From assembly GCF_900101845.1 (NCBI RefSeq), contig NZ_FNAM01000011.1, forward strand, positions 1 through 64,000: a DNA stretch of 64,000 nt, in the 5' to 3' direction. Below the pieces are notes generated by a model. That model was not told the origin of the DNA. It saw only the letters and a list, made by a program, of their open reading frames with translations, and did not search any database. Below, one piece after another: positions 17,606 to 26,789 of this stretch. Origin of the DNA: Sporomusa acidovorans (GTDB lineage: Bacteria > Bacillota > Negativicutes > Sporomusales > Sporomusaceae). Each line of letters starts with the position of its first letter. Position 1 is the first letter of the stretch. Both the position numbers and the translations under genes were made by a program.

Positions 17606-17620
17606 TGAAATTTAATTTCA
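17606..17620. promoter_or_regulatory. Putative RpiR operator, copy 2
   Basis: TGAAAT-TTA-ATTTCA, identical to 15536-15550. It lies 18 bases upstream of the -35 box of rpiR, a position that would suit activation or looping more than simple blocking. Confidence 0.6.
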
Positions 17621-17747
17621 TGTGTTGTATAGCTTGTTATCCGGCGGCTCATACCATAGGTTGCTTCCTGTAGTCGTGGACTTGACTAACTAAAAATAAT
17701 ACATAATTAAGTAAATACTCAATATAGTGTCATATGCGCCCTTTTAT

Positions 17748-18245
17748 CTACCGTTTGCACCGAAGTACTTTTTCTATGTAATAGCCTACGATAAAACCGG
17801 CTGCTCCCATACCCAATCCCCAAAAGATGATTAATTGGTGGTGCCACAATGTACCAAATAACAAACCAAGATTTAACCCGATAAATGCACCAGCATTATT
17901 ACTTCTTTGCTGTTTTGGCATACCACTAAACTCATGGTAAGTTTTAATCGCCACCGCATAATCATACGCTTGCCACATACTAAAAGACCAAATAGCAGGA
18001 TAGAATAGTATCCATTGAAAGTCGATATTTTTAAGAGCTTGCTCAAAATCTCCATTAAAAACATAATAAATACATAAATTAAGCTTTGCCATATAATTAA
18101 TTACAGTTTCAAGTATCAAGAGAGTTATTCCCATTATATAATCCCGATTATATAATTGCCCGAATCCTGGAAACATAGCTGACCATAAAAATGAAATCCA
18201 AGGTTTTGGGTACATACCGACCTGCTGTATTATATTTTTACGCAC
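17748..18245 (-). CDS. Small multi-pass membrane protein, intact parent of the 320-bp repeat
   Basis: About 165 residues with four or five hydrophobic segments. It starts with a cytosolic stretch containing YPKPWISFLWSAMFPGFGQLYNRDY, the PGxGQxY pattern of TM2/DUF5683-like membrane proteins, and ends with GLGMGAAGFIVGYYIEKVL. Two GTG codons are possible starts; the one at 18245 has GGTGA five bases before it. Function is unknown. Bases 17865-18185 are duplicated at 11777-12096. It is divergent to another small membrane-protein gene at 18397. Confidence 0.65.
   Translation of the reverse strand: MRKNIIQQVGMYPKPWISFLWSAMFPGFGQLYNRDYIMGITLLILETVINYMAKLNLCIYYVFNGDFEQALKNIDFQWILFYPAIWSFSMWQAYDYAVAIKTYHEFSGMPKQQRSNNAGAFIGLNLGLLFGTLWHHQLIIFWGLGMGAAGFIVGYYIEKVLRCKR
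17865..18185. repeat. Right direct repeat (321 bp) flanking the sugar-acid cassette
   Basis: Same sequence and orientation as 11777-12096, apart from one single-base indel and one substitution noticed by eye. Between the copies lie 5768 bases containing exactly the RpiR-dehydrogenase-aldolase-kinase-transporter cassette. Confidence 0.9.
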
Positions 18246-18396
18246 AATAATCACCGTAGTTAGTATTATACATAACTATAATAGTTATCCTTGACTCTCG
18301 AATAAACCTTCTACTAACACCTCCTACCTTAATAATTATAAGTAGATATCGGTATAATAAATGGTATCTGTATGTCGCTACCGAGGGGGGGATCAC

Positions 18397-18774
18397 TTGA
18401 GAGAATTGCAACAACAAATTGCTGAAAACCATTCGATATACCTGCAATACACTTACAACCTCTGGGTACAGTATACTCTCTTTACTTGGAAGTGGTGGCT
18501 TTTATTATTTGTCTTAGTAGACACAAGTGTGTTACCTATAACATATATGTTAATTTATCAATACAATTCAAAGTGGTCTTCCTTCTTAATTGCTATCGTT
18601 ATCATGTCAGCGTTTTTTAGTTTTATCGCCGAACCCTTTTTAGTATGGCTAGGTATCTATGAGTTGATAACCTGGAAACATTACTATAGCTTTCCGTTAT
18701 ATATTCTATATGGCGTTATTTTAAAGTTCATCGTAGATTTAACTAAGTCAATACAATCTAAAAATAGCAGTTGA
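18397..18774 (+). CDS. CBO0543-like integral membrane protein
   Basis: About 125 residues with four hydrophobic segments: WKWWLLLFVLVDTSVLPITY, FLIAIVIMSAFFSFIAEPF, YYSFPLYILYGVILKFIV. The WKWW start of the first segment and the layout resemble the CBO0543 family found in spore-formers. The start is taken as TTG at 18397 because GAGGGGGG lies five bases upstream; an ATG at 18361 is in frame but has no ribosome site. Function is unknown. A similar small membrane protein occurs at 27.8 kb. Confidence 0.6.
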   Translation: MRELQQQIAENHSIYLQYTYNLWVQYTLFTWKWWLLLFVLVDTSVLPITYMLIYQYNSKWSSFLIAIVIMSAFFSFIAEPFLVWLGIYELITWKHYYSFPLYILYGVILKFIVDLTKSIQSKNSS

Positions 18775-18879
18775 GTTCTTCTAAGCTTAGTTCTAAACTC
18801 AAACAGTCCATTTATTTCCGTTTTTTTGATTGACCCAACAACTGGTATGTTAACAAATAAAACAAATAATGAATTGATT

Positions 18880-19165
18880 CTTCATCAGGTGCCTTAGATT
18901 CTCCTGTTACTACGATAATTGCTAACACAATCGAAGTTTCTATGGCAATAAATTCTTTAAGTACTTTTGCTTATGTACTAAATAAAGATAAAAAAACCGT
19001 TTCGATAAAAAATCAAGCCAAATATTAATAATAAAGTCTTTAATCTAACTTTTGATCCAACATGCAATTATTTCTACACCGCATCTGAAGAAACTTCTAC
19101 TATTATCGGTTTTTCGATTAATAAAACCAATATTATTGAGAATGTAATTCTGGTCTATCGGTTAT
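18880..19165 (+). pseudogene. Decayed YVTN-type beta-propeller surface protein fragment
   Basis: One frame reads ANTIEVSMAINSLSTFAYVL and NKDKKTVSIKNQA before a stop. After a shift, the next reads NKVFNLTFDPTCNYFYTASE and ETSTIIGFSINKTN. These are repeat-like pieces of secreted beta-propellers (the FDPTGNYxYTAN pattern). There is no start codon, and stops and a shift interrupt it, so only a relic is left in this 469-base gap between genes. Confidence 0.45.
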
Positions 19166-19181
19166 TTGACCAAAGATGTTC

Positions 19182-19212
19182 AAAGCACCGTTTATTGTCG
19201 GTGCTTTTTTAT
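19182..19212 (+). terminator. Intrinsic terminator before the acetyltransferase gene
   Basis: AAAGCACCG (19182-19190) pairs with CGGTGCTTT (19199-19207), followed by TTTATT. It ends whatever transcription crosses the beta-propeller relic. Confidence 0.75.
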
Positions 19213-19243
19213 TACCAAAAATCTTCCAAGGAGGAATTCCAAC

Positions 19244-19741
19244 ATGAAAAAATATTATTTTAGTGAAATGAAAGAAGAATATCTTGATGAGGTGTTGCAA
19301 ATTTATACTCACTATGTCTTAAATACTACGGCGACTTTTCACTCGCGGCCGTTGAAGCGGGAAGAAATGCGCGAAATCGTATTTTTCAATAACGAAAAAT
19401 ATAAGGCATTTGTAATTTGCGAAGAAACTGAGATTTGTGGGTATGTTCTCATAACTCAGCATAAAAAAAGAGAAGCATATGATGGAACTGCTGAGGTTAC
19501 AGTATATTTAAAGCCGGCCTATATTGGCAAAGGTCTCGGTAGCATGGCTGTCAAATATATTGAAAAATATGCTAAAAAACAAGGTTTACATGTACTTGTA
19601 GCCACTATATGCGGCCAAAACGAGGAAAGCATCCGGTTATTTGAAAAAAATGGGTATAGTCAGTGTGCTCACTACAATGAGGTAGGACAAAAATTTGGGC
19701 TACTCCTTGATGTTGTTGCTTATCAAAAAATAATTTCCTGA
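19244..19741 (+). CDS. GNAT acetyltransferase, phosphinothricin/methionine-sulfone acetyltransferase type
   Basis: A 165-residue protein. It opens with EYLDEVLQIYTHYVLNTTAT, has GYVLITQHKKREAYDGTAEV and acetyl-CoA loop GKGLGSMAVKYIEKYA, and ends with NEESIRLFEKNGYSQCAHYN and GQKFGLLLDVVAYQK, the layout of the Pat/MnaT subfamily. These enzymes acetylate the amino group of glutamate analogues or small amines. The ATG at 19244 is chosen for the AAGGAGG ribosome site, although the frame is open upstream. It stands alone after a terminator. Confidence 0.82.
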   Translation: MKKYYFSEMKEEYLDEVLQIYTHYVLNTTATFHSRPLKREEMREIVFFNNEKYKAFVICEETEICGYVLITQHKKREAYDGTAEVTVYLKPAYIGKGLGSMAVKYIEKYAKKQGLHVLVATICGQNEESIRLFEKNGYSQCAHYNEVGQKFGLLLDVVAYQKIIS

Positions 19742-19753
19742 TAAGATATTCTT

Positions 19754-19930
19754 CTAAGAATCAAACCCGCCAAAATCATCTCCTCCACCGTCATAGTTGT
19801 CAAAGCTGGCGGAATCATTGGAGTCCTCAATCCGGTTTTATTTATCATCATCGTCAAAATAAGAATAATAGATTTCCATCAATTCCTCATAAAAGCCCCA
19901 GCCGATATCACTGCCGGCATCACCTTCCAT
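19754..19930 (-). pseudogene. Possible short acidic relic between the two acetyltransferase genes
   Basis: An ATG at 19930 gives MEGDAGSDIGWGFYEELMEI and YYSYFDDDDK-stop. A neighbouring frame then reads NRIEDSNDSASFDNYDGGGD ending GGFDS-stop. Acidic, Gly/Asp-rich tails like this end several membrane or secreted proteins. No ribosome site was found. It could be the end of a lost gene or chance. Confidence 0.25.
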
Positions 19931-19931
19931 A

Positions 19932-20429
19932 TTATGGTTTTAGTACAAGCGTCATATCAAACCATTGCGCGCCACCGTGCGTTGACGCGGAAATTCCGTC
20001 ATATGCATAGCCAAATGATTCATAGTAAGGAACCAATCTTTCCTTACATGTCAAAATGACTTTTCTTTTACCCGTATTTTTAGCTGTCTGGATAAAATGC
20101 TGCATAAGCTGAGCTGCAACCCCCTGCTTGCGGTATTCCGGAATTACGGTCAGCCCAAATACAGTTAAATTTTCGCCATTAGGTATATGATAGCTTGTAC
20201 TATGGAACATTTCATCAAAAATCACCGGACTGTTGGTGACACAGCCATTAATAAACCCAATCAAACCTCTTTGTACTTCAGCGACAAAAAAGTACTCGGG
20301 AAAAGCCGCAATTCTCTCCTGGAATGATTCCCGCGTCGCCGCTTCGGCAGCCGGAAAACACACAGCCTCGACGGCAGTGACACGTTCCAAATCTTCGGGA
20401 CAAACCCCTCTAACCGTTACTTCTTCCAT
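19932..20429 (-). CDS. GNAT-family N-acetyltransferase
   Basis: A 165-residue protein with VRGVCPEDLERVTAVEAVCF near the N-terminus, FFVAEVQRGLIGFINGCV, the acetyl-CoA-binding EYRKQGVAAQLMQHFIQTAK and LVPYYESFGYAYDG. The layout fits the arylalkylamine/serotonin acetyltransferase-like branch of GNATs. The ATG at 20429 is preferred because AAGGAGACG lies just before it; the upstream extension has no ribosome site. It lies 53 bases after the helicase gene on the same strand and may share its transcript. The substrate is unknown. Confidence 0.8.
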   Translation of the reverse strand: MEEVTVRGVCPEDLERVTAVEAVCFPAAEAATRESFQERIAAFPEYFFVAEVQRGLIGFINGCVTNSPVIFDEMFHSTSYHIPNGENLTVFGLTVIPEYRKQGVAAQLMQHFIQTAKNTGKRKVILTCKERLVPYYESFGYAYDGISASTHGGAQWFDMTLVLKP

Positions 20430-20482
20430 AAACGTCTCCTTATTTCCATATAAAAATATATATTTATACATTACTGTCGTTA

Positions 20483-23400
20483 TCAATCAAATAGACTGTC
20501 CTGCTTATAATGCGGCACCGGCTTTGATTTAACGGCATTCTCCCTGCTAAGTTGCCCGCCGGCTATATCGGCCACGAACGGTGACGGTGTCCGGGATGTC
20601 AAAAGAATAAGTTCGTCCCGGGCCCTTGTCATACCGACATAGAAAAGCCGCCTTTCTTCATCCGTGTCACAGCCGGCATTGCTGCTGCGCAAAGGGATCA
20701 GGCCGTCGTTTACGCCGCAAATGAACGTTACCGGAAATTCCAAGCCCTTGGCCGCATGCATGGTCATTAAGGTAACCGATTCCGGCGAATACACCTTACT
20801 GCCGCAGCGGACAATATCACTTTCCCGGCCGAGCGCGAGATTTTGCATAAAGGAGGACATTTTGCTATGGGTAAGCGCTGTATGTAAAAACAGCTCCATA
20901 CACTGTACATCTGACAGGTGATTATCGCTGATCCAGGCAGCAATAATTTGCGAGGGCTTTTCCGTATGGATAATTGCTTTATATTTCTTCAGCATGTCTA
21001 CGAAATTTCGAAGATCGTCCGTTTTATCGACCGGCCCCGGAATCTCTGCCAACAGCCTCTCAAGCGACGGGATGTTTTGTTTGCCGGCGGCATAACGGTT
21101 CAGAATGGCAAAATTGAATTCCGGTGAATTGATGGTTCTTGCTTTGAGACAGATTAGCAGGGAAGTGATATCCCTGGGGTTAAGCAAAAATTTAAAGAAC
21201 GCCAGCGTCTCACGGACTAATCTTTCGGCGAGAAACTCATCCCTTCCGGCAACTACATAGGGAATCCCTTCTTTTTGGCAGCACTGTTCCAAAACCGCTG
21301 CCTGACGATTGGTGCGGTACAATACGGCAATATCGGCAAAGCCTCTTGGTTTTCCGGCCGCAGACTTGGCTCCGTGGGCTGCCGCCCGCGTCTGGGTATC
21401 AAGCATGTCGATACCGCCCACCAGCCGGTTAATTTCTTTGGCGACAAAAATTCCCTCGGAAAATTCATCATTGGTTTCCACCAGACGCACTTGGGTGCCG
21501 TTTTTTCTGGTGGCAGCAAGTGAATAAGTACCCTCTCCCGCCGTCTTTTTAGTGATTACCTCCCGGGCGGCAGCGATAACTTCCGGCGTTGAACGGTAAT
21601 TCTGCGTCAGCCGAACGTTGCGGATAGTGGGGAACGCTTTCGTAAACTTGGCAAAATAACGAAAATCCGAACCACGGAAGCCGTAAATCGATTGGTCGGG
21701 ATCACCAATAATAAAAATACTCTTGCTTTTCCTGCCCCATTCTTTGATCAGGCTGTATTGCAGTTCGTTGATATCCTGGAACTCATCCACAAGCAGGTGG
21801 GAGCAGAAATGTTCCGGACTTTCTCCGGGCATACCCCCGGTATTATCCTCAGCAAAGCGCTGAAGCACTTCGAGGAGGATGTCATCATAGTCCAGCACAT
21901 TGTAGTTCTTAAGCTGCGAACAATATGCCTCGTACACCCTGGCCAAGGCCTCTGACTTTTTTTCATCACCCGCCGACGGTAAACTATTTTTTAGCAGCGA
22001 AAATTCCTTCAGGGCATCCCGGGCAGAAACCTTTACCTCTAAGTTTTTCACTATTTCTTCCATAATGGCAAGAGCGTTGTATTCATCAATGATTGTAATG
22101 TTGTCCTTGCCCCGCCATCGGGACAGCAGCCGCAGGCAGATAGCATGAAATGTGCCGATGGTCATAGCAGCGGCTGTCCGCTTGTTCCCGAAATGCTGTT
22201 CCAGTCGCTGACGCATCTCCTGCGCCGCTTTATTGGTAAACGTAACGGCGGTAATCTCTCCGGGCGGTATGCCGCACTGTTCCACCAGATAGGCAATACG
22301 GCATACCAGGGTTTTGGTCTTTCCGGTTCCCGGTCCGGCAATGACTGCAATTGCCGGCTCAGTGGCGGCAACGGCTTCCCACTGTTCCTGATTCAGTCCG
22401 TAGGGAAAGTCTGCGGCAACTTGTTTCGCAGCATTGCTATTTTCCGGCAAGCTGGCGGCCGCCAAGTTCCGTGCCAGCTCCGTTTCCCGATAGGGAGCCG
22501 CTGTGCCGGCAACCGGTTCCGGTATTGCCGGTTTTACGCGATCAATATTTGTAGCAGCGGGAACTGGATCATTCATGAGACAGAGTTGGCCGGAAATCTT
22601 ATCTATTTCGCTTTTGTCCAGTACTTTTACTTTACCGTATTCACCGTCAAATCCGGGCTGTATATCGACCCGGCCGTCTCGCAACCTGCGGATGCCTTCG
22701 GCAATGCAGGGACCTGCGGCTAATTTAATATCCGTAAGCGGTGCCTCCCGAAGAATAAACAGCTCCGGGCCGAGATCCTGCAGCAGATGATCATATTTTC
22801 GCTTTACCTTCATACTGCTGGCAGTAGCGCCTATGGAGGAAGCGATGATCTCATACAGGGGAATAAGACTTTCAAAATGCTTGGCGCCCGGCGGGATAAA
22901 GCCTTCGGACCTGTCAGCCAGCGCCTCTACCCGATGCAGTACGCCGACGGTAATCTTGCCGCCACATACTGGGCAGATCCCGTCCGCCGCTTTTGTCGCG
23001 GCAGGCTGCCAACACACCTTGCAATGCCGATGCCCGTCGTAATGATATTTGCCTTCTTCCGGGAAAAACTCTATTGTACCGTAAAATTCTTTCGTACCGT
23101 GGTTTTTTAACGCCTGCAGCATACAAGGATACGAAATTTCCGTATCGAACAGGTTGGCTTCCCGGGCCAGGTTGGCCGGGGAATGGGCGTCCGAATTGGA
23201 AACCAGCGTAAAGTTATCCAGCGCGGAAAGCCGCCAATTCATGGGCGGATCCGAGGACAATCCCGTTTCGAGGGCGTAGATGCAGCCGGTAAGGTCGCCG
23301 AAACACTCCCGGATATCGTCAAAACCGGAATAAGCACCATAAAGGGAGAAATGCGGCGTCCAAATGTGGGCGGGAATAAAGATAGCCTCCGCACAGGTGT

Positions 23401-23851
23401 CAAGTACGATCTCCAATAAATCCCGGCTGTCAAGCCCCAGGATCGGCCTGCCGTCCGAGTGCAGATTGCCGCCGATGGCCTCCAGCCTGCGGGCTATCGC
23501 TGCCGCCGGTTCCAAGCCCGGCAGCAGAATCAGATTATGAACCTTGCGCACCCGGCCGTTCTTTTTGTATATGGAACTGATCTCGCCGGAGACGATAAAT
23601 TGCGGCCTGCTAGCCGTTCCGGCAACGTTATCGGCCTGGCAAAACTCTGGTTTGAGGGTATAAAGTCCCTCTCCCGAAGGAACGAGTTTTTCCTCTAATT
23701 CCTCCCGCCAAGCCGCGTGTGTGAAATCCCCCGTACCAATAACGTGGAGTCCTTTGCGCAACGCCCAATAGGCAAGCATTTCCGGCACGCACTCCCGGCT
23801 GGTAGCCCTTGAGTATTTCGAATGTATATGAAAATCAGCGATAAACATCAT
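20483..23851 (-). CDS. PHP phosphoesterase-UvrD helicase fusion
   Basis: About 1122 residues in three parts. Residues 1-270 are a PHP-type phosphoesterase domain (DFHIHSKYS metal ligands, GTGDFTH, HNLILLPG, NSDAHS). Residues 276-298 hold a zinc ribbon (CKVC...CPVCGG). From about 485 comes a UvrD/Rep superfamily 1 helicase: Walker A AGPGTGKTKT near 506, LLVDEFQDINELQYS, GDPDQSIYGFRGSD, YRSTPEVIAAA, MTMHAAKGLEFP and FYVGMTRARDEL. The PHP part resembles the TIGR00375 family. This arrangement is known in Firmicutes and is thought to act in DNA repair, with the phosphoesterase cleaning ends or phosphates. The start is one of two adjacent ATGs after GGAGGT. Confidence 0.9.
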   Translation of the reverse strand: MMFIADFHIHSKYSRATSRECVPEMLAYWALRKGLHVIGTGDFTHAAWREELEEKLVPSGEGLYTLKPEFCQADNVAGTASRPQFIVSGEISSIYKKNGRVRKVHNLILLPGLEPAAAIARRLEAIGGNLHSDGRPILGLDSRDLLEIVLDTCAEAIFIPAHIWTPHFSLYGAYSGFDDIRECFGDLTGCIYALETGLSSDPPMNWRLSALDNFTLVSNSDAHSPANLAREANLFDTEISYPCMLQALKNHGTKEFYGTIEFFPEEGKYHYDGHRHCKVCWQPAATKAADGICPVCGGKITVGVLHRVEALADRSEGFIPPGAKHFESLIPLYEIIASSIGATASSMKVKRKYDHLLQDLGPELFILREAPLTDIKLAAGPCIAEGIRRLRDGRVDIQPGFDGEYGKVKVLDKSEIDKISGQLCLMNDPVPAATNIDRVKPAIPEPVAGTAAPYRETELARNLAAASLPENSNAAKQVAADFPYGLNQEQWEAVAATEPAIAVIAGPGTGKTKTLVCRIAYLVEQCGIPPGEITAVTFTNKAAQEMRQRLEQHFGNKRTAAAMTIGTFHAICLRLLSRWRGKDNITIIDEYNALAIMEEIVKNLEVKVSARDALKEFSLLKNSLPSAGDEKKSEALARVYEAYCSQLKNYNVLDYDDILLEVLQRFAEDNTGGMPGESPEHFCSHLLVDEFQDINELQYSLIKEWGRKSKSIFIIGDPDQSIYGFRGSDFRYFAKFTKAFPTIRNVRLTQNYRSTPEVIAAAREVITKKTAGEGTYSLAATRKNGTQVRLVETNDEFSEGIFVAKEINRLVGGIDMLDTQTRAAAHGAKSAAGKPRGFADIAVLYRTNRQAAVLEQCCQKEGIPYVVAGRDEFLAERLVRETLAFFKFLLNPRDITSLLICLKARTINSPEFNFAILNRYAAGKQNIPSLERLLAEIPGPVDKTDDLRNFVDMLKKYKAIIHTEKPSQIIAAWISDNHLSDVQCMELFLHTALTHSKMSSFMQNLALGRESDIVRCGSKVYSPESVTLMTMHAAKGLEFPVTFICGVNDGLIPLRSSNAGCDTDEERRLFYVGMTRARDELILLTSRTPSPFVADIAGGQLSRENAVKSKPVPHYKQDSLFD

Positions 23852-24012
23852 AATACCTCCGTTTTCCTGGAATCCGGCAATCATGCAGAGCACCCGGAAG
23901 ATCTTACCATTCTACATTCTCACCCACATGACAAAACTCCTGCCAAGCATGACGCTAGCAACTTCATTCATCGTCCTGATGCCATCCGGAGTAAAATTCG
24001 ACGGCATAACCA

Positions 24013-24050
24013 AAATCCGAAGCCTTACTCAAAGACTTCGGATTTTTTAT
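24013..24050 (+). terminator. Intrinsic terminator in the 23.85-24.27 kb gap
   Basis: AAATCCGAAG (24013-24022) pairs with CTTCGGATTT (24036-24045), followed by a U-run. No convincing gene precedes it on the plus strand; the gap 23852-24267 shows only short open frames without ribosome sites. Confidence 0.7.
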
Positions 24051-24267
24051 TTATTCCGCGATCAAGCTTTCGCCAACCTTGATTATTTTTTTACTTATCC
24101 AAACTTACCAAATCACATTTTTGTTTCAGTTTACATATTATGATATTGAATAAAAGAGAAGTTTAAATACCCCGCTGTAAAGAAATCCGGACTAATTGAA
24201 GATAATCGTTTTATGTTATGACCGTTGCAGTTGAGATTGGCGATATGCTTGGCGATATAGAAAACCC

Positions 24268-25083
24268 TCCGTAAGCGGAGGTAGCCCCGGTACCCAAAAC
24301 ACCGATATACTCCGCCCTGGCACCGCGGAGTATCCTGTATATGGCGTCCTCCTCACAGGCGGTAGTTTCTTCGGCCTGCCAGCGTCGGGTGGAGTGATGC
24401 GTTGGATCGTTGAACAAGGAATCGACGATGTACCGCTTGTACCCGCGGCGGTCATCTACGACCTCCCCTTCGCCAAGGGGTCCCCCCCGCCAAACGCGGC
24501 GCTGGCCTACGCCGCCTGCCAGGCTGCAAATGCGGGTCCCGTGCCAGAAGGAAATGTGGGTGCCGGAGCAGGAGCGACAGCGGGAAAAATCTACGGTAGG
24601 CCGATGAAGTCCGGACTGGGCACTGCCTCCCTTTGCATTCCTGGCGGTCCCGTGGTGGCAGCCTTGGCGGTAGTCAACCCCGTCGGAGACGTATGGTGCG
24701 GGGGGCGTATCGTCGTCGGAGCACTAAATCCTGACGGAACCTTTGTCAATCAGACCCGGGCGATGCTGGCTGGTGTGCCGTCACCGCACAGCCAGACCAG
24801 AAACACCACAATCGCCGTAGTGGCGACCACCGCGCTGCTGACCAAGGCAGAAGCCAACCGGGTGGCAGTACTCGCCGAAGACGGAATGGCCCGAGCCATC
24901 TCCCCCGATCACACTCAGTCGGATGGTGACACGATTTTCTGCCTCGCCCTGGGTTCAGACCCCAGTGATCTGTCGAGTGACGAACTCGTTACACTGGTGG
25001 GCACAGCCGCTGCAGCGGTACTGGAGGAAGCCATTATCCGGGGGGCATTGGCGGCACAATCTGGGATATATGCACCAAAGTAG
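24268..25083 (+). pseudogene. P1-family (S58, DmpA-like) aminopeptidase, N-terminus lost
   Basis: From 24268 the frame reads SVSGGSPGTQNTDILRPGTA, then GVLLTGGSFFGLPASGGVMR and the rest of a P1 peptidase. It includes the autoprocessing/nucleophile segment RNTTIAVVATTALLTK and LAEDGMARAISPDHTQSDGD. Normal members begin with 40-50 more residues (DVPGIxVGH...). Here those are absent, stops lie upstream in that frame, and the first ATG (24394) falls inside the conserved core. It is therefore probably dead, although the C-terminal part is intact. Its G+C is visibly higher than its flanks, suggesting separate origin. Confidence 0.75.
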
Positions 25084-25740
25084 AAGTTGAATCCGTGACA
25101 GTTGATCCTGCCAAAGGTTTCCGTTTCTGCGATCATTTCTCTTTTATTCATAAGTAAAATCTCTAACTTGAGTGCCTTTAATATACATCATCTTGGATGG
25201 TGTACACAGCTTTTAAGATAGTCTCAATAAGAATGACCTGAAATTTCAAATAAAACTTCAGGTCATTCTATTTATTTTGCATTCTGATGCGCCGTATCAT
25301 TTTTCGCTTCGCTGCTGCGTTGAACTCAAATCAACACTTCGGACGGCAAAAAATCGATTTATTCTTCCCCCTTATCACGACAACTAACAAACCAATGAAC
25401 ATATTCCACCATTTGCTGTTTTAATCTCTGTTTGAGAATGATTCTAATCCGAGGAAGAAAAATCCTGTTACTTTTTGTCAAATAAAAAAATATTTCTTGT
25501 TTCCCACCTCGCGCCCCATGCCGCTTTGCTACATGGAAAAAAAACAAAAAGCCTCGAAGTCTATTAGAATAGACCTCAAGGCATTTCCCTTATAGTAGCG
25601 TCGCCCAATGACAGTTCCGCCTGCCAGTATTGAAATTCATATTCTGATTGGCGAAATCATTTCAGGTATGGAAAATCTTGAATAAGTAATGACTTCTATA
25701 CGAACTATTTTTCTCCTCCAATTCGCGAATTGCCGTATCT
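25084..25740. other. Gap with hairpins and a possible spore-protein tail relic
   Basis: A 13-bp hairpin AGAATGACCTGAA/TTCAGGTCATTCT occupies 25230-25269. Just beyond it on the minus strand (25270-25320) a short frame reads SSEAKNDTAHQNAK-stop. The last residues AHQNAK recall the AVHQNAK tail of the spore-protein gene at 27.4 kb, so this may be a third eroded copy. An imperfect hairpin lies at 25551-25582. Nothing else was recognised. Confidence 0.35.
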
Positions 25741-26610
25741 TTAGATTACCCTTGCATAAGCAATTCGTTCAATTTCTGACACCTCTAACCGCCGCCCTAG
25801 CGGCTTTAAATATTGTTCCTGGTAAAATGACGCTCCCATATCTTCAACTAAATTAAGATTAAACTGTTGCAAAAAATCTTCTACCTGTAACGGATCGAGT
25901 CCAAAATGCCAGATTATTCCATATTTTTCAAGATATTTCACCAGCTCGTTCGCACCTTCAATGTCGGAGTTTTTTTCTACCACACTTTTTAAAATATACG
26001 TGAATACGACGATACTCCCTGGAGAACTCCGGGAAATGAAACGCAGGGTATTACTTACGGCTTCTTCGGTAATATACGGTGTAACCCCTTCCCAGATATA
26101 AACTACCGGTTTAGAAAAGTCCAATCCCTTTCCGGTAAAAACTTCATCCAGCGTTTGGATATTGAAGTCAATTGGAATGAACACCACATTGCCCGGCAAT
26201 GAGCCGAGGTAGTTTTCAACTTTTTTCTTCTTATATTCCTGGATAGAAGGCATGTCCACTTCGAAAAACTTAATTTGGCCGCGGCCGGGTAGCCGATACG
26301 GCCGTGTATCGAGACCGGCGCCCAATATTACAACTTGTCCTATCCCATTTTCGATAGCCGCTTGCAGCGAATCGTCAATATATTTAGTCCGACAAATTTG
26401 TGAACCAAAAATGCCCTTAGTTTTGTTGTCACTGAATCTGATTATCCAATCTCTAATTATTTTAAACTTCATCAGGAATCGGATAGGCCAATTAAAAAAG
26501 TTTTTAATTACAGGATCTGTAAACAGTCTGATTTCTTTGTATTGATACTGTTCAATCAAGCGTGCTGCCGCAACATTAAAGGCGGTTTGCCCGTTTTTTT
26601 TATTTGCCAT
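25741..26610 (-). CDS. SAM-dependent methyltransferase, LCMT/TIGR00027 type
   Basis: A 289-residue protein. The N-terminal half has FGSQICRTKYIDDSLQAAIE, then the SAM motif QVVILGAGLDTRPYRLPG, FEVDMPSIQEYKKKKVE, FIPIDFNIQTLDEV and the post-II motif VVYIWEGVTPYITEEAV. These define the leucine-carboxyl-methyltransferase-like family (PF04072), which in bacteria methylates acids or polyketide-like metabolites. No biosynthetic partners lie next to it, and both sides are eroded gaps. Substrate unknown. Confidence 0.85.
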   Translation of the reverse strand: MANKKNGQTAFNVAAARLIEQYQYKEIRLFTDPVIKNFFNWPIRFLMKFKIIRDWIIRFSDNKTKGIFGSQICRTKYIDDSLQAAIENGIGQVVILGAGLDTRPYRLPGRGQIKFFEVDMPSIQEYKKKKVENYLGSLPGNVVFIPIDFNIQTLDEVFTGKGLDFSKPVVYIWEGVTPYITEEAVSNTLRFISRSSPGSIVVFTYILKSVVEKNSDIEGANELVKYLEKYGIIWHFGLDPLQVEDFLQQFNLNLVEDMGASFYQEQYLKPLGRRLEVSEIERIAYARVI

Positions 26611-26789
26611 AGCATACTTTCCCTTCTACTCTTAGACTCCGGACTCTAAGTTATTTAGGGTTATTATTCCCCTGAATTAATATATAAAAATCTATAATGA
26701 CCAATAAATGCCATGCTAGGCAACTACGCACCCAATATCAATTGCCAGGCGCCCTAAATGATTAGCTGCGGGTTAGGAAAACCACGGAC

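Noticed and set aside
22145..23110. Plus-strand open frames opposite the helicase gene
   Set aside because: They are antisense shadows in GC-rich codons of a conserved gene.
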